Below, one piece after another: positions 39,144-51,266 of a stretch of 64,000 nt of DNA. The translations under genes and the position numbers were made by a program. Under the pieces are notes generated by a model. The model ran no database searches. It was given only the letters and a program-made list of their open reading frames with translations, and was not told the origin of the DNA. The number at the start of each line of letters is the position of its first letter. Within the stretch, counting starts at the first letter, position 1. The stretch lies in NCBI RefSeq assembly GCF_022343555.1, contig NZ_JAKQZH010000001.1, positions 992,001 through 1,056,000 of the forward strand. Reading direction: 5' to 3'. This stretch comes from Marinobacter sp. C7 (GTDB lineage Bacteria; Pseudomonadota; Gammaproteobacteria; Pseudomonadales; Oleiphilaceae).

Positions 39144-40160
39144 TCACTCCTCCCGAGCCTCCAGGTACCGCTGCAACTGCTCCCGCAACGCCTTCGGCAG
39201 CCGGGTAATCGTCAGTGCATCCTTGTCCCGGTCATAGTAAACCGCCTGGTTCACCAGGTCCGAGGAAAACGAAACACTCATCCCGCCACCGGACCCGGCA
39301 ATTCGTACCAGCTTCTTCACTTTACGGTGATCCGGGTGCAGAACTCCCGTTTCCGGCAGTTCGGCGTTCTGGCTGGCAAATTCCTTGAAACGTTGGGGCT
39401 CGCTTTCATCCAGGTAGCCGGACAGCGCCTCGATTTCTACCGGCTCGCCCAGGGCATGCTGTTCCTTGCAGAATTCGTAGGCGCGGGAGCGGACTTCACC
39501 CGCCTTCTCCGGCTCGGACGTCTTGGCGAAGGCTTCCACGGCATCCAGGAAGGTCATGGTTTCCTTTTCCACGTCCACGTTGTTGGTGAAGCCGCACAGA
39601 CGGATGAACAGTTCGCCCGGCTCGCCGGTACCGCGACCGTGGACAAGGGTGAGGTAGTTCTCGCTGCCGTTCTCGCCCAGCCAGTCGTCCAGTTCGATGC
39701 GAACGGCGAGGTTCAGGCGTGACAGGCTGAGTACGTCGGTGGCGTCAAGAACCTGGTTGCCGTCGAAGCGCATGGCGCTGTCAGTTTCGACAATCAGCAG
39801 GTAGACCACCTCGGCGTCGGCGAGAGCTTCGTGCACGATCATGAGGTGACCGTCGAACTCCTCCTGGCAACCGGTAAGCAGTTCCTGCCACTGGCCGAAC
39901 AGGCGGTCGGTCATGGCGCCGAAGCTCTGTTTGTCTTCCCGGTAATCCTTGAGCCAGCTGCTGAAGGGGCACTCGCCCAGGTCCTCGGAGAAGCGGCCGT
40001 ATTTCTTCCCGGGCTTGCTGTTGAACAGGCGCTTCATCTGCTTGTGCAGGGCCTCGTAATCGCCACCGGGCTCCTGCAGGGCTTCACCGCTGTTGAGGCG
40101 GGCGGGCTGGCCCGGCTGGTACTGGCTGGCAAAGGCGGTGCGAAGGTATTTGATGGCCAT
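39144..40160 (-). CDS. yejK: Nucleoid-associated protein YejK (NdpA family)
   Basis: A 338-residue member of the 37-kDa nucleoid-associated family, found on the nucleoid in E. coli and linked to topoisomerase activity. The family is recognised from overall sequence; the segments YYDRDKDALTITRLPKALR near the C-terminus and LVHGRGTGEPGELFIRLCGF in the middle are characteristic. There is no classical DNA-binding motif. S-family palindromes flank it on both sides. Confidence 0.88.
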   Translation of the reverse strand: MAIKYLRTAFASQYQPGQPARLNSGEALQEPGGDYEALHKQMKRLFNSKPGKKYGRFSEDLGECPFSSWLKDYREDKQSFGAMTDRLFGQWQELLTGCQEEFDGHLMIVHEALADAEVVYLLIVETDSAMRFDGNQVLDATDVLSLSRLNLAVRIELDDWLGENGSENYLTLVHGRGTGEPGELFIRLCGFTNNVDVEKETMTFLDAVEAFAKTSEPEKAGEVRSRAYEFCKEQHALGEPVEIEALSGYLDESEPQRFKEFASQNAELPETGVLHPDHRKVKKLVRIAGSGGGMSVSFSSDLVNQAVYYDRDKDALTITRLPKALREQLQRYLEAREE

Positions 40161-40191
40161 GACGTGTTGTTCCCCGATTGATGAACGACAA

Positions 40192-40221
40192 AGCCCCGAG
40201 GGCGGTAGGCCGCTCGGGGCT
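40192..40221 (-). terminator. Hairpin upstream of yejK, likely terminating cysDN
   Basis: AGCCCCGAG (40192-40200) pairs with CTCGGGGCT (40213-40221). On the minus strand it is followed by TTGTCGTT, a modest U-rich stretch. It lies downstream of cysN and just before yejK. Confidence 0.5.
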
Positions 40222-40242
40222 GTGCATTGTAGCCATGAACTC

Positions 40243-40404
40243 GGGGTCAGAAGAAGGCTTTCTTCAGACTCCTGGGGCCGGCGTTGAACTTGGGGGTCAT
40301 AAACCCGGGGTCAGAAGAACGCTTTCTTCTGACCCCTTCTTAAGACCTCAGGCTCCCTTTTCCCGCTAAACCTCGGGGTCAGAAGAAAACCTTCTTCTGA
40401 CCCC
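40243..40404. repeat. S-family palindrome cluster D (three copies)
   Basis: Copies at 40243-40272, 40307-40336 and 40375-40404, all with AGAA/TTCTT inner arms. The first has a degenerate right arm (GACTCC). An eroded fragment GGGGGTCATAAACC lies at about 40292-40305. The cluster is downstream of cysN and upstream of yejK. Confidence 0.9.
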
Positions 40405-40426
40405 ATCTTCAGGCGTCACCGCCTTT

Positions 40427-42085
40427 TCAGATCCGCTTACTCCGAACCAGCCCCTGCACCAATTCACTGACCGCCCCCGGAATCTCCTTCTCGGAGTCAG
40501 CACTCACCGCCGCGTTGGCAATGTCGGTGCCCAGGTTCACGGCTATCGCGACCAGGCCGTGGGCTGTCAGGAGCTGAGCGGTCCTGCGACGCTCGTCGGC
40601 ATCGCCTGCGCTTTCCTCGCTCAGTACCACAGCGGTCTTGCCCTGGTCGAACAGCGCACGTTCCACCGCCAAAGCCAGGGCCGGGGCCTGTTTGCCGTTA
40701 CAGGCAATGATGGCCGGCTTCTGGGCCAGGCGACGCTCGCGCTCTTCCGCAGTCACCGGATCGAGAGACTCGCCACTGTCCGCCAGTCCGGCGATCATGC
40801 CGGCACCGATGGTGACGTTGGTCAGGCGGTCCACGACGATGAAGCTGCCCGTCGCATGGTTGCGCTGGTAGGCATCAAACGCGATCGGCTGATTCAGGGT
40901 AAGCTCGCACAGACCGATCTCGTTCAGGGCCAGCCGGGTTGGATTGGCTTGCTGATCGAGCGTGTTCACATCGGTCTGGTGGTGAATCTTCTTCACCGTT
41001 CCGGAGGTGAACGTGGGCCCGAGCTTGATGTCATACAGGCGCCCGGTTTCCAGCGGGGCGTCAGTCATCCAGACGATGTTGGCATTGAAGCGGTTGGCGA
41101 CTTCCGGCTCGTCTTCGACCTTGACCAGCATGTCGCCCCGGCTGACATCGATTTCGTCTTCCAGCGTCAGGGTCACCGCCTGATCAATGTAGGCCTCGTC
41201 GAGCTTGCCGTCGAAGGTCACGATGTCCCTGACCGCGCTGGTGCGCCGGGAGGGCAGGGCCATGACCTTGTCGCCCGGGCGAATGACACCTGAGGCAATG
41301 GTGCCGCAGAAGCCGCGGAAATCGAGGTCCGGGCGGTTCACGTACTGCACCGGGAAGCGGAAGTGCTCCAGGTTCTTGTCCCGGGAGACCTCGACCGTTT
41401 CCAGGATTTCCATCAGCGGTTGTCCGGTGAACCAGGGCGTGTTCTCGCTCTTGTTCACCACGTTGTCCCCTTCCAGGGCGGAAATCGGCACGAAGCGAAT
41501 GTCCTTCAGTCCGAGCTTGGCGGCAAAGGCGAGGTACTCGTCCTTGATCTCGTTGAAGCGGTCTTCGCTGAAATCCACCAGATCCATCTTGTTCACCGCC
41601 ACCACGATGTGGCGGATGCCCAGCAGGGACGCAATGTAGGAGTGCCGACGGGTCTGGGTCAGCACGCCGTGGCGGGCGTCGATCATCAGGATCGCCAGTT
41701 GTGCGGTGGACGCGCCGGTCGCCATGTTGCGGGTGTACTGCTCGTGGCCCGGGGTATCGGCGATAATGAACTTGCGCTTGTCGGTAGAGAAATAGCGGTA
41801 GGCGACATCGATGGTGATGCCCTGTTCCCGCTCGGCCTGCAGGCCGTCCACCAGCAGGGCCAGATCCAGCTTCTCGCCGGTGGTGCCCATCTTGGCGCTG
41901 TCGCTCTTGAGACTGGCCATGTGATCTTCGTAGATCATCTTGGTGTCGTGCAGCAGGCGCCCGATCAGGGTGCTTTTGCCGTCGTCCACGCTGCCGCAGG
42001 TGAGCAGGCGCAGCAGTTCCTTGTTTTCGTGCTGTTTCAGATAGGCCTGGATGTCTTCGGCGATGAGATCTGAGCTATGAGACAT
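40427..42085 (-). CDS. cysN: Sulfate adenylyltransferase subunit 1 CysN with vestigial APS-kinase tail
   Basis: 552 residues. CysN is the GTPase subunit of ATP sulfurylase, coupling GTP hydrolysis to APS formation by CysD. Elongation-factor-like motifs: [10 protein letters not shown] (31-40), [12 protein letters not shown] and NKMDLVD. CysN alone is about 475 residues and CysNC fusions about 630; here about 99 extra residues (from 454) resemble APS kinase without its P-loop. Its ATG overlaps the cysD stop. Confidence 0.94.
   Translation of the reverse strand: MSHSSDLIAEDIQAYLKQHENKELLRLLTCGSVDDGKSTLIGRLLHDTKMIYEDHMASLKSDSAKMGTTGEKLDLALLVDGLQAEREQGITIDVAYRYFSTDKRKFIIADTPGHEQYTRNMATGASTAQLAILMIDARHGVLTQTRRHSYIASLLGIRHIVVAVNKMDLVDFSEDRFNEIKDEYLAFAAKLGLKDIRFVPISALEGDNVVNKSENTPWFTGQPLMEILETVEVSRDKNLEHFRFPVQYVNRPDLDFRGFCGTIASGVIRPGDKVMALPSRRTSAVRDIVTFDGKLDEAYIDQAVTLTLEDEIDVSRGDMLVKVEDEPEVANRFNANIVWMTDAPLETGRLYDIKLGPTFTSGTVKKIHHQTDVNTLDQQANPTRLALNEIGLCELTLNQPIAFDAYQRNHATGSFIVVDRLTNVTIGAGMIAGLADSGESLDPVTAEERERRLAQKPAIIACNGKQAPALALAVERALFDQGKTAVVLSEESAGDADERRRTAQLLTAHGLVAIAVNLGTDIANAAVSADSEKEIPGAVSELVQGLVRSKRI
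40430..40726 (-). other. Degenerate APS-kinase (CysC-like) domain at the CysN C-terminus
   Basis: Residues 454-552 of Cys[17 protein letters not shown] aligns in position with the CysC opening that normally carries GLSGSGKST, but no P-loop remains. [19 protein letters not shown] aligns with the NIRRVAEVAKLMVDAGLIV helix. The nucleotide-binding DGD loop and the PAPS-binding half are missing or deleted. It should have no kinase activity. The comparison is from memory of CysNC sequences. Confidence 0.65.
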
Positions 42086-42993
42086 TAGAAATACCCCTCG
42101 CGCTTTTTCTGCTCCATGGACCCGGCGGAGTCGTGGTCAATCACCCGGCCCTGGCGCTCTGAGCTGGTGGCCAGCAGCATTTCCTGGATGATTTCCGGCA
42201 GGGTATCCGCCTCGGATTCGATGGCACCCGTCAGGGGATAGCAGCCGAGGGTCCGGAAGCGCACCGACTTCATCATCGGCTCCTCTCCCTCTTTGAGGGG
42301 CATCCGGTCATCGTCCACCATGATCAGGGTGCCGTCGCGCTCGACCACCGGCCGCTTGGCGGCGTAGTACAGCGGGACAATCTCGATGTTTTCCAGGTAG
42401 ATGTACTGCCAGATGTCCAGCTCGGTCCAATTGGACAGCGGGAACACGCGGATGCTTTCGCCCTTGTTGATCTTGCCGTTGTAGATGTTCCACAGCTCCG
42501 GACGCTGGTTCTTCGGATCCCAGCGGTGATGTTCGTCCCGGAATGAGTACACGCGTTCCTTGGCACGGGATTTCTCCTCGTCCCGGCGGGCACCGCCGAA
42601 GGCGGCATCGAACTTGTACTTGTCCAGGGCTTGCTTCAGGGACTGGGTTTTCATCACATCGGTATGCTTGGCGCTGCCGTGGGTGAACGGGCCGATCCCC
42701 TGTTTCACGCCTTCTTCATTGATGTGCACGATCAGATCCAGACCATATTCCTTCACCTTGCGGTCCCGGAACTCGATCATGTCCCGGAATTTCCAGGTAG
42801 TGTCCACGTGCAACAGGGGAAAGGGAGGCTTGCCCGGATAGAATGCCTTGCGGGCCAGGTGCAGCATCACGGCGGAGTCTTTCCCGATGGAATAGAGCAT
42901 TACCGGGTTATCAAACTCGGCTGCCACTTCCCGGATAATGTGGATGCTTTCCGCTTCCAGCTGTTTCAGGTGTGTGAGGTTATATGTGGTCAT
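42085..42993 (-). CDS. cysD: Sulfate adenylyltransferase subunit 2 CysD
   Basis: 302 residues. The catalytic subunit of ATP sulfurylase, a PP-loop enzyme making APS from sulfate and ATP in assimilation. [18 protein letters not shown] carries the SxGKDS loop, and [12 protein letters not shown] and the C-terminal RDHDSAG-like block follow. The start is either 42993 or the ATG two codons upstream. A plausible -10 TATAGT lies at 43046-43051 on the minus strand; CysB control is expected but no site is clear. Confidence 0.96.
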   Translation of the reverse strand: MTTYNLTHLKQLEAESIHIIREVAAEFDNPVMLYSIGKDSAVMLHLARKAFYPGKPPFPLLHVDTTWKFRDMIEFRDRKVKEYGLDLIVHINEEGVKQGIGPFTHGSAKHTDVMKTQSLKQALDKYKFDAAFGGARRDEEKSRAKERVYSFRDEHHRWDPKNQRPELWNIYNGKINKGESIRVFPLSNWTELDIWQYIYLENIEIVPLYYAAKRPVVERDGTLIMVDDDRMPLKEGEEPMMKSVRFRTLGCYPLTGAIESEADTLPEIIQEMLLATSSERQGRVIDHDSAGSMEQKKREGYF

Positions 42994-43095
42994 GATCATC
43001 CATTGCCGACGCGGGGCGTAGGTGGCTGTACAGTTACGATCTGCAACTATAACAGAGCCGACAATGGCATAAGAAGGAGTCGTGCTAGAATTTCA

Positions 43096-43113
43096 CGCTA
43101 TAAAAATATAGCG
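43096..43113 (-). other. Perfect inverted repeat between pilZ gene and cysD
   Basis: CGCTATA (43096-43102) and TATAGCG (43107-43113) pair round AAAA. It lies 36 bp after the PilZ gene and about 100 bp upstream of cysD. It could be a weak terminator or a regulator site; neither is decided by the sequence. Confidence 0.4.
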
Positions 43114-43148
43114 TTCGCCAGCCTTCAGCGCGCTTGAGAAACTGACTC

Positions 43149-43565
43149 TCAGGCGCCGGCAGGCTTGCGAAGATCGGCCAGGAGTTTCGAGACATAGCGG
43201 TCTACATAGTCGTAACCGTTGCCTTCGAACTCGGCGAACTGGATGCCGAGGTGGAACTCGTCCCGCGCGACCCGGCGCATGTTGACAATGCTGCCCTCGG
43301 CAATGATCGATACCGGTTGGGTAGGAAGAACGGGGACGGCAAAGCGCGCCCTTACCGGAATCCAGTGCCCGGGAGCCGGCGCTTTCCGGTCGGGGATCAG
43401 CTTCTCTACGGCCTTCTCGGTGCAGGAAATCATGACACCGCTCCGGGACAGGTTGGCAACGGAGCAGGTAAGGCATTCGCCGTCCGGCTTTTCGATGGTG
43501 ATGTCTGCGGAGACATCGACGCGCTGTTGATTGCGCAAATTGGGTTTTGCCGTCGTTGTTTTCAT
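43149..43565 (-). CDS. PilZ-domain protein
   Basis: 138 residues. PilZ domains bind cyclic di-GMP. The RxxxR-type motif is replaced here by NLRNQQRVDVS, which keeps two arginines, and NLSRSGVMI matches the (D/N)xSxxG element. It has no output domain, so it may act by binding a partner in motility or surface behaviour. The ATG at 43565 is chosen because upstream codons are basic filler. It is separate from cysD by 155 bp. Confidence 0.8.
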   Translation of the reverse strand: MKTTTAKPNLRNQQRVDVSADITIEKPDGECLTCSVANLSRSGVMISCTEKAVEKLIPDRKAPAPGHWIPVRARFAVPVLPTQPVSIIAEGSIVNMRRVARDEFHLGIQFAEFEGNGYDYVDRYVSKLLADLRKPAGA

Positions 43566-43861
43566 TCTTACTCTTCTGGCGTGACTGGTCTGAAAAGATG
43601 CTGCCTTTCCCATAAAAATCCTTCCAGAAAAAATACTTAAGCGTTAAAGATTCTATGTGTTTAAAATCTGAACAGCAAGACACCTGACGTCATTAGTGGC
43701 AGTTTTGTGACGCCATTCCGGCAGGGCGTCAAAGTTTTGGCCCTGGATCTGCGGTTTCTACCACCCCGGCCGGGCTGCAGTCCGGCGCTGTCGTGGGGTA
43801 AACTACGCGCTTTCATTCATTGCAGGGGCGATCTGCCGCTCCGGGAATTCCTGTAAACGCT

Positions 43862-45205
43862 ATGACCGACAAAACTGAAACCGCCGCCGCATCTGGCGGC
43901 AAAGTAGGCTTCATCAGCCTTGGTTGCCCGAAGGCCCTGGTAGACTCCGAGCGGATCCTGACCCAGCTTCGCCAGGACGGCTACGATGTCGTGCCCACCT
44001 ATGACGACGCCGATATCGTGGTCGTGAACACCTGTGGATTCATCGACGCGGCCAAGCAGGAATCCCTGGATGCCATCGGCGAAGCCATGAACGAAAACGG
44101 CAAGGTGATCGTTACCGGCTGCATGGGCGTGGAAGCGGACAAGATCCGCGACACCCACCCCGGCGTGCTGGCCGTCTCCGGCCCTCATGCCTATGAGGAG
44201 GTCGTCGGCGCCGTTCATCAGTACGTGCCCCCGAAAAAGGAACACGACCCCTTCGTGGACCTGGTTCCGCCCCAGGGCATCAAGCTGACTCCACGGCATT
44301 ATGCCTACCTGAAGATTTCCGAGGGCTGCAACCATCGCTGCACCTTCTGCATCATCCCCTCCATGCGCGGCGATCTGGTCAGCCGCCCGATCGGGGACGT
44401 GATGGATGAGGCCAAGCGGCTCGTGGACGCCGGCTTGAAGGAGCTGTTGGTCATTTCCCAGGACACCTCCGCCTACGGCGTGGACATCAAGTACCGCACC
44501 GGCTTCTGGCAGGGTCGCCCGCTGAAAACCAAAATGCAGGCCCTGTGCGAGGCCCTGGGTGAGCTCGGCGTCTGGGTGCGTTTGCACTATGTCTACCCGT
44601 ACCCGCACGTGGACGACGTCATCCCGTTGATGGCCGAAGGCAAGATCCTGCCGTACCTGGATATCCCGTTCCAGCACGCCAGCCCGAAAGTCCTCAAGGC
44701 CATGAAGCGCCCGGCCCATGACAGCAAGACGCTGGAGCGCATCAAAAAGTGGCGGGAGATCTGCCCGGAACTGACCATCCGTTCTACCTTCATCGTCGGC
44801 TTCCCGGGCGAAACCGAGGAAGACTTCCAGTACCTGCTGGACTGGCTGGACGAGGCTCAGCTCGACCGCGTGGGCGCGTTTACCTATAGCCCGGTGGAAG
44901 GCGCCAAAGCCAACGAGCTGGAGGGTGCGGTTCCTGAGGATGTAAAAGAAGAGCGCTTGGCCCGTTTCATGGCCAAGCAGGCAGAGATTTCAGCGGCCCG
45001 TCTGCAGGCCAAGATCGGCAAGACTATCGACGTTCTCATCGATGAAGTTGACGAGGAGGGTGCCATCGGCCGCTCCAAGGCGGATGCCCCGGAGATCGAC
45101 GGCATGGTTTACCTCAACGGCGAAACCGATCTGGTTCCTGGCCAGATTGTTCAGGCTGTTGTCGAGCATGCTGATGAGCACGATCTGTGGGGTCGGCTTG
45201 TTTGA
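43862..45205 (+). CDS. rimO: Ribosomal protein S12 methylthiotransferase RimO
   Basis: A 447-residue radical-SAM enzyme methylthiolating Asp88 of ribosomal protein S12. The N-terminal domain has [15 protein letters not shown] and [13 protein letters not shown]; the SAM cluster motif is CNHRCTFC; the C-terminal TRAM domain includes [17 protein letters not shown]. The ATG at 43862 fits the family. The 296-bp gap upstream, divergent with the PilZ gene, is AT-richer and probably holds both promoters; I cannot place them. Confidence 0.97.
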   Translation: MTDKTETAAASGGKVGFISLGCPKALVDSERILTQLRQDGYDVVPTYDDADIVVVNTCGFIDAAKQESLDAIGEAMNENGKVIVTGCMGVEADKIRDTHPGVLAVSGPHAYEEVVGAVHQYVPPKKEHDPFVDLVPPQGIKLTPRHYAYLKISEGCNHRCTFCIIPSMRGDLVSRPIGDVMDEAKRLVDAGLKELLVISQDTSAYGVDIKYRTGFWQGRPLKTKMQALCEALGELGVWVRLHYVYPYPHVDDVIPLMAEGKILPYLDIPFQHASPKVLKAMKRPAHDSKTLERIKKWREICPELTIRSTFIVGFPGETEEDFQYLLDWLDEAQLDRVGAFTYSPVEGAKANELEGAVPEDVKEERLARFMAKQAEISAARLQAKIGKTIDVLIDEVDEEGAIGRSKADAPEIDGMVYLNGETDLVPGQIVQAVVEHADEHDLWGRLV

Positions 45206-45247
45206 TTGTTTTTGACTTGGGCTCCTAGCCTTCTGGTTTTGCGGGAG

Positions 45248-45357
45248 GGCCTTGGCGGGCGGCGCCTCCCAAAAACCGCTACGAGCACGTCCATGTGCGC
45301 TTGTTTCAGGCCATCCTTGGCCTTCAACATTTTTGGGAGGCGCCGCCCGCCAAGGCC
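45248..45357 (+). repeat. L-family long inverted repeat, copy L4 (after rimO)
   Basis: The arms 45248-45275 and 45330-45357 are exact 28-nt reverse complements. The core holds AGGCC-ATCCTT-GGCCT and GCAC-GTCCAT-GTGC hairpins; on the minus strand the loops read AAGGAT and ATGGAC. Same orientation as L1 and L3, opposite to L5 nearby. Confidence 0.87.
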
Positions 45358-45511
45358 TCGCTCTTCTCAGTGATAGTCGGGTGTCAGCTCAAGGCTCGTT
45401 TCATTAGAGCCGAAGTGATGATCCTTGTATTGGCAGATCAAACGACAAGCTTCCAGGCTTGATTTGCGCCTGTTTAAGTTTCGGTGACTCTTCCTCTGAA
45501 TTTGGCGAGCG

Positions 45512-45616
45512 CGGGTGGGTCAGGCCTGCCAAAACTGTGCGGAGCCATGGATGGCGGAGCTCAAGCGTCACATGGACGTGCCGAAGGAGCGGGTTTTGGC
45601 AGGCCTGACCCACCCG
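45512..45616 (-). repeat. L-family long inverted repeat, copy L5 (after gatB)
   Basis: The arms 45512-45535 and 45593-45616 are exact 24-nt reverse complements. On the plus strand the core has GCC-ATGGAT-GGC and CAC-ATGGAC-GTG hairpins. The core is nearly identical to those of L3 and L6 but the arms differ. Confidence 0.87.
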
Positions 45617-45680
45617 TGCGACACCCCCAAACCATAAAGGCTAGGGCCGCAGCAAGAAACCACGACCCAGAGCCAACGGG

Positions 45681-47132
45681 TCACCCCCCAAGCTTCTTGA
45701 CAAGAATCTCGTTAAAGAGCTTCGGATTACCCTGCCCCTTGGAGGCCTTCATAAGGGGCCCCATAAAGCCGCCAAGCATCTTCTTGCGCTTCTTCGGGTC
45801 TTCCTCGTTCTGGTACTGGGCCACCTGATCCGGCATGCCGGCCAGAACCTCGTCGACCATGGCTTCCAGGGCACCAGTGTCAGACACCTGCTTCAGACCC
45901 TTGGCATCGATGATGGCATCCACATTGTCATTCTCGCCGGTCCACAGCGCCTCGAACACCTTCTTGGCGCCGGCGGACGACACCGTGTTATCGGCAATGC
46001 GGACCACCAGATCACCCAGCTGCGCGCCGGTGATCGGAGACTCGGCCACGGACTTCTCTTCCGCCTTCAGGCGGGCCGAAAACTCGCCCTGGATCCAGTT
46101 GGCCGCCAGTTTCGCGTCCTTGCCGTGTGCCGCCGCTTCCTCGAAGAACGCAGCCAGCTTCGCGTCACCGGACAGCAGGCCGGCGTCGTAGTCGTTCAGG
46201 CCATATTGCTCCTTGAAGCGGGCCTTGCGGGCGTCCGGCAGTTCCGGCAGACGGCTGCGGGCGTCTTCGATGAAGTCGTCATCGATCACCACCGGCAACA
46301 GGTCCGGGCAGGGGAAGTAACGGTAATCGTTGGCTTCTTCCTTGGTCCGCATGGAGCGGGACTCGTCGCGGTCGCCGTTGTACAGGCGGGTTTCCTGGAT
46401 GATGCGGCCGCCGTCTTCCAGGATGTCCATCTGCCGCTCCACCTCATGAGCGATGGCCTGTTCCATGAACCGGAACGAGTTCAGGTTCTTGGTCTCGGTC
46501 CGGGTGCCCAGCTCATCCGAGCCCTTGGGCTTGAGCGAGATGTTCACGTCGAAACGCATGGAGCCCTGGGACATGTCGCCGTCGCAGATGCCCAGCGAAG
46601 TCACGATGCTGTGCAGCTTGCGGGCAAAGGCCACGGCTTCCTCGGCGCTGTTCATGTCAGGCTCGGTGACCACCTCGATCAGCGGCGTGCCGGCGCGGTT
46701 CAGGTCGATGCCGGACATGCCGTGATAGTCCTCGTGCAGGGACTTGCCGGCGTCTTCTTCCAGGTGGGCGTGGTGGATGCGCACGCGCTTGGTCTCGCGG
46801 TTGGCCAGGTCGACATCGACATAGCCAGGCCCAACAATCGGCTGCTCCAGCTGAGTGGTCTGGTAGCCCTTGGGCAGGTCCGGGTAGAAGTAGTTCTTCC
46901 GCTCGAACATGGAGCGACGGCCGATCTCGGCATTTACCGCCAGGCCGAACATCACCGCATAGCGGAAAGCGTTCTCGTTCGGTACCGGCAGGGTGCCGGG
47001 CATGGCCAGGTCAACGGCGTTGGCCTGGGTGTTGGGCTCGGCGCCGTAGGCGGTGCTGGAGCCGGAAAAGATCTTGGTTCTGGTGGCGAGCTGAACGTGA
47101 ATTTCCAGCCCGATCACGATATCCCACTGCAT
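45681..47132 (-). CDS. gatB: Asp-tRNA(Asn)/Glu-tRNA(Gln) amidotransferase subunit B
   Basis: 483 residues. GatB binds misacylated tRNA and phosphorylates the acceptor before amidation. [13 protein letters not shown] opens the cradle domain; [15 protein letters not shown] and the tail domain (YqeY-like, from about residue 330) follow. The ATG at 47132 gives the family start MQWD. Third gene of gatCAB, 22 bp after gatA. Confidence 0.97.
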   Translation of the reverse strand: MQWDIVIGLEIHVQLATRTKIFSGSSTAYGAEPNTQANAVDLAMPGTLPVPNENAFRYAVMFGLAVNAEIGRRSMFERKNYFYPDLPKGYQTTQLEQPIVGPGYVDVDLANRETKRVRIHHAHLEEDAGKSLHEDYHGMSGIDLNRAGTPLIEVVTEPDMNSAEEAVAFARKLHSIVTSLGICDGDMSQGSMRFDVNISLKPKGSDELGTRTETKNLNSFRFMEQAIAHEVERQMDILEDGGRIIQETRLYNGDRDESRSMRTKEEANDYRYFPCPDLLPVVIDDDFIEDARSRLPELPDARKARFKEQYGLNDYDAGLLSGDAKLAAFFEEAAAHGKDAKLAANWIQGEFSARLKAEEKSVAESPITGAQLGDLVVRIADNTVSSAGAKKVFEALWTGENDNVDAIIDAKGLKQVSDTGALEAMVDEVLAGMPDQVAQYQNEEDPKKRKKMLGGFMGPLMKASKGQGNPKLFNEILVKKLGG

Positions 47133-47154
47133 GTGTTCGTCTCCTCTCTCGGGC

Positions 47155-48612
47155 TTATTTCGGTTCACGCTGGTGCCAGTCGGTCACCTGCTGGAACTGG
47201 TGGGCGGCGTTCAGCAGCCGGGCCTCGGCGAAGTAATCACCGATGATCTGCAGGCCAACGGGTAGCCCGTCCACGAAACCGGCCGGCACGGACATGGCCG
47301 GCAGGCCCGCAAGATTGATCGCGATGGTGAAAATGTCTTCCAGGTACATGGTGACCGGGTCGTTGGTCTTCTCGCCCTGGATAAAGGCCGGAGACGGAGA
47401 AGTGGGGCTCATCAGTACGTCCACTTCCTTGAAGGCGTTGGCGAAATCCTGCTGGATCAGGCGGCGCACCTTCTGGGCCTTGAGGTAATAGGCATCGTAG
47501 TAACCGTGGGAGAGGGCATAGGTACCCACCAGGATCCGTCGCTTCACCTCGGTGCCGAAGCCTTCGGCCCGGGTCCGGGTGTACATGTCCATCAGATCCT
47601 TCGGATCCTCACAGCGGTAGCCGTAACGCACCCCGTCGAACCGCGACAGGTTGGCGGAGGCCTCCGCCGGCGCGATCACGTAGTAGGCGGCAATCGCCAG
47701 CTTCGCGTTCGGCAGGGACACCTCCTTCACCGTCGCGCCCAGCTTCTCGTATTCCTTCACCGCGTTGCGAACCTGTTCTTCCATGGCCGGAGACAGCTGG
47801 TCGGTGAAGTATTCCTTTGGCAAACCGATCTTCAGGCCCTTCAGCGGCTCGTTCAGGGTGGCGGTGTAGTCCGGTACCTCGCGATCGATGGAGGTGGAAT
47901 CCTTCGGATCGAAGCCGGCCATCACGTTCAGCATCAGCGCGTTATCCTCGGCGGTCCGCGCCATGGTGCCGCCCTGGTCCAGGGACGAGGCAAAGGCGAT
48001 CATGCCGTAACGGGATACCCGGCCATAGGTCGGCTTCAGCCCGGTCACGCCACACAGTGCCGCCGGCTGACGGATGGACCCGCCGGTATCAGTTGCGGTG
48101 GCGGCCGGAACCAGGCGCGCCGCAACGGCGGCGGCCGAACCGCCGGAGGAGCCACCGGGTACGCGCTTCTCACCGGATGCCAGACCCCAGGGGTTGGTAA
48201 CCGCGCCAAAGTGGCTGGACTCGTTGGACGAGCCCATGGCGAACTCATCCATGTTGGTCTTGCCCAGGCACACTGCGCCGGCCTGGCGGAACCTCTCGGT
48301 CACCGTTGCATCGTATGGGGGAACGAAATTTTCCAGCATCTTCGAACCGCAGGTGGTGCGAACACCGTTGGTGCAGAAGATATCCTTGTGGGCAAAAGGC
48401 ACACCGGTCCAGGCGGTTGCCTTGCCGGCCGCCCGCATCTCATCGGCGGTTTTGGCGTCTGCCAGCGCCCGCTCTTCGGTGATGGTAATAAAGCTGTTGT
48501 ACTTGCCGTCTTCCTGCTTCAGACGGTCGAGGAACTGCTGGGTCAGTTCCACACTGGAAATCTTGCCGCTCTCCAGCTCGCGGGAAAGCTCTGCTACAGA
48601 CTTGTTATGCAT
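47155..48612 (-). CDS. gatA: Asp-tRNA(Asn)/Glu-tRNA(Gln) amidotransferase subunit A
   Basis: A 485-residue amidase-signature enzyme releasing ammonia from glutamine. The Ser-cisSer-Lys triad is readable: Lys in PFAHKDIF, the serines in [13 protein letters not shown] and [11 protein letters not shown]. Sits between gatC and gatB. With these it supplies Gln-tRNA or Asn-tRNA when the direct synthetase is lacking. Confidence 0.97.
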   Translation of the reverse strand: MHNKSVAELSRELESGKISSVELTQQFLDRLKQEDGKYNSFITITEERALADAKTADEMRAAGKATAWTGVPFAHKDIFCTNGVRTTCGSKMLENFVPPYDATVTERFRQAGAVCLGKTNMDEFAMGSSNESSHFGAVTNPWGLASGEKRVPGGSSGGSAAAVAARLVPAATATDTGGSIRQPAALCGVTGLKPTYGRVSRYGMIAFASSLDQGGTMARTAEDNALMLNVMAGFDPKDSTSIDREVPDYTATLNEPLKGLKIGLPKEYFTDQLSPAMEEQVRNAVKEYEKLGATVKEVSLPNAKLAIAAYYVIAPAEASANLSRFDGVRYGYRCEDPKDLMDMYTRTRAEGFGTEVKRRILVGTYALSHGYYDAYYLKAQKVRRLIQQDFANAFKEVDVLMSPTSPSPAFIQGEKTNDPVTMYLEDIFTIAINLAGLPAMSVPAGFVDGLPVGLQIIGDYFAEARLLNAAHQFQQVTDWHQREPK

Positions 48613-48624
48613 GATGAATCCTGA

Positions 48625-50370
<1,746 letters not shown>

Positions 50371-50384
50371 GCCCGTGGGGAGGA

Positions 50385-51266
50385 CTGGCCATTAAAACCA
50401 TCTTTGTCCAGGGCCCCGTTCCGGGGTTCAGACTCTTCCTGATCATTCTTGCGTCGGCAGCGTTAATCGTTGCCGACGCTCGTTTTGAAAAGCTCTCACC
50501 GGTGCGCAGTACCATTGCCACGGGGCTTGCCCCTGTCTACTGGCTGGGCAACGCCCCCTACCAGTTCAGTGACTGGTTCTCAGGCCTGTTCGTGTCCAAG
50601 GAAGACCTTCAGCAGGAGAACGAAGACCTCCGCGCCCGCCTGCTGATCCTCGAGCGCCGCGCTCTCAAGTACGCGGCCCTTGCATCCGAGAACAACGAAC
50701 TGCGCCGGCTGATGAACTCCTCGGAAGTGCTGGACGACCGGGTGATCGTCGGCGAAGTGGTGGGTGTGTCGCCGGATCCCTTTTCCCATGAGATCATCAT
50801 CAACAAGGGCCTGAGTGACGGCGTCAGCCCCGGCCAGGCTATCCTCGATGCCCACGGCCTGATGGGCCAGGTGGTGCAGGCCAGCCAGATCACCTCGCGG
50901 GTGCTTCTGGTTTCGGACAGCAGCCACGCCGTGCCGGTGGAAGTGGTCCGCAACGGACTGAGGGCTGTACTGCTGGGAACGGGCGATCCGGATGCGCTGG
51001 AACTGGTACACGTGCCGGATACAGCCGATATCCGTGAGGGCGACCTGCTGGTCAGTTCCGGTCTTGGCGGCCGTTTCCCGCGGGGTTATCCGGTGGCAGA
51101 GGTGTCCCGGATCACCAAGGAGCAGGGCGAACCGTTCGTATCCATCCAGGCGATCCCCAAGGCGGAACTGAACCAGAGCCGCCTGATACTGGCAGTGTTC
51201 CCGCCGGAGCAGGCAGAACCGCAGGATAGCGCCGCTCAGGCCCCTGATTCCGGGGAGGACAGCTGA
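50385..51266 (+). CDS. mreC: Rod shape-determining protein MreC (non-ATG start)
   Basis: About 293 residues; a periplasmic scaffold linking MreB to the elongasome. No ATG or GTG gives the family N-terminus. The frame reads (L)AIKTIFVQGPVPGFRL, aligning with Pseudomonas MTIKPLF; the membrane helix (FLIILASAALIVAD) follows. Candidates are CTG 50385, which aligns with the family Met, or ATT 50391, which is six bases from GGGGAGGA. A GTG at 50502 would delete the membrane helix and is rejected. The coiled coil (about 65-110) and beta domain are intact. Confidence 0.88.
   Translation: MAIKTIFVQGPVPGFRLFLIILASAALIVADARFEKLSPVRSTIATGLAPVYWLGNAPYQFSDWFSGLFVSKEDLQQENEDLRARLLILERRALKYAALASENNELRRLMNSSEVLDDRVIVGEVVGVSPDPFSHEIIINKGLSDGVSPGQAILDAHGLMGQVVQASQITSRVLLVSDSSHAVPVEVVRNGLRAVLLGTGDPDALELVHVPDTADIREGDLLVSSGLGGRFPRGYPVAEVSRITKEQGEPFVSIQAIPKAELNQSRLILAVFPPEQAEPQDSAAQAPDSGEDS

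Larger units (their letters stand above)
45206..45680. other. Intergenic region rimO-gatB carrying repeats L4 and L5
   Basis: A 475-bp gap between convergent genes. Apart from two L-family repeats in opposite orientation, the 154 bp between them contain no open frame of note; CAAGC/GCTTG (about 45448-45463) is a minor hairpin. No T-tract terminator was found for either gene. Confidence 0.6.

Noticed and set aside
40430..40726. Functional CysC domain in a CysNC fusion
   Set aside because: The P-loop and nucleotide-binding residues are absent, and the region is about half the length of APS kinase.
50502..51266. mreC starting at the GTG at 50502
   Set aside because: It would delete the membrane helix, while an uninterrupted frame upstream matches the MreC N-terminus.
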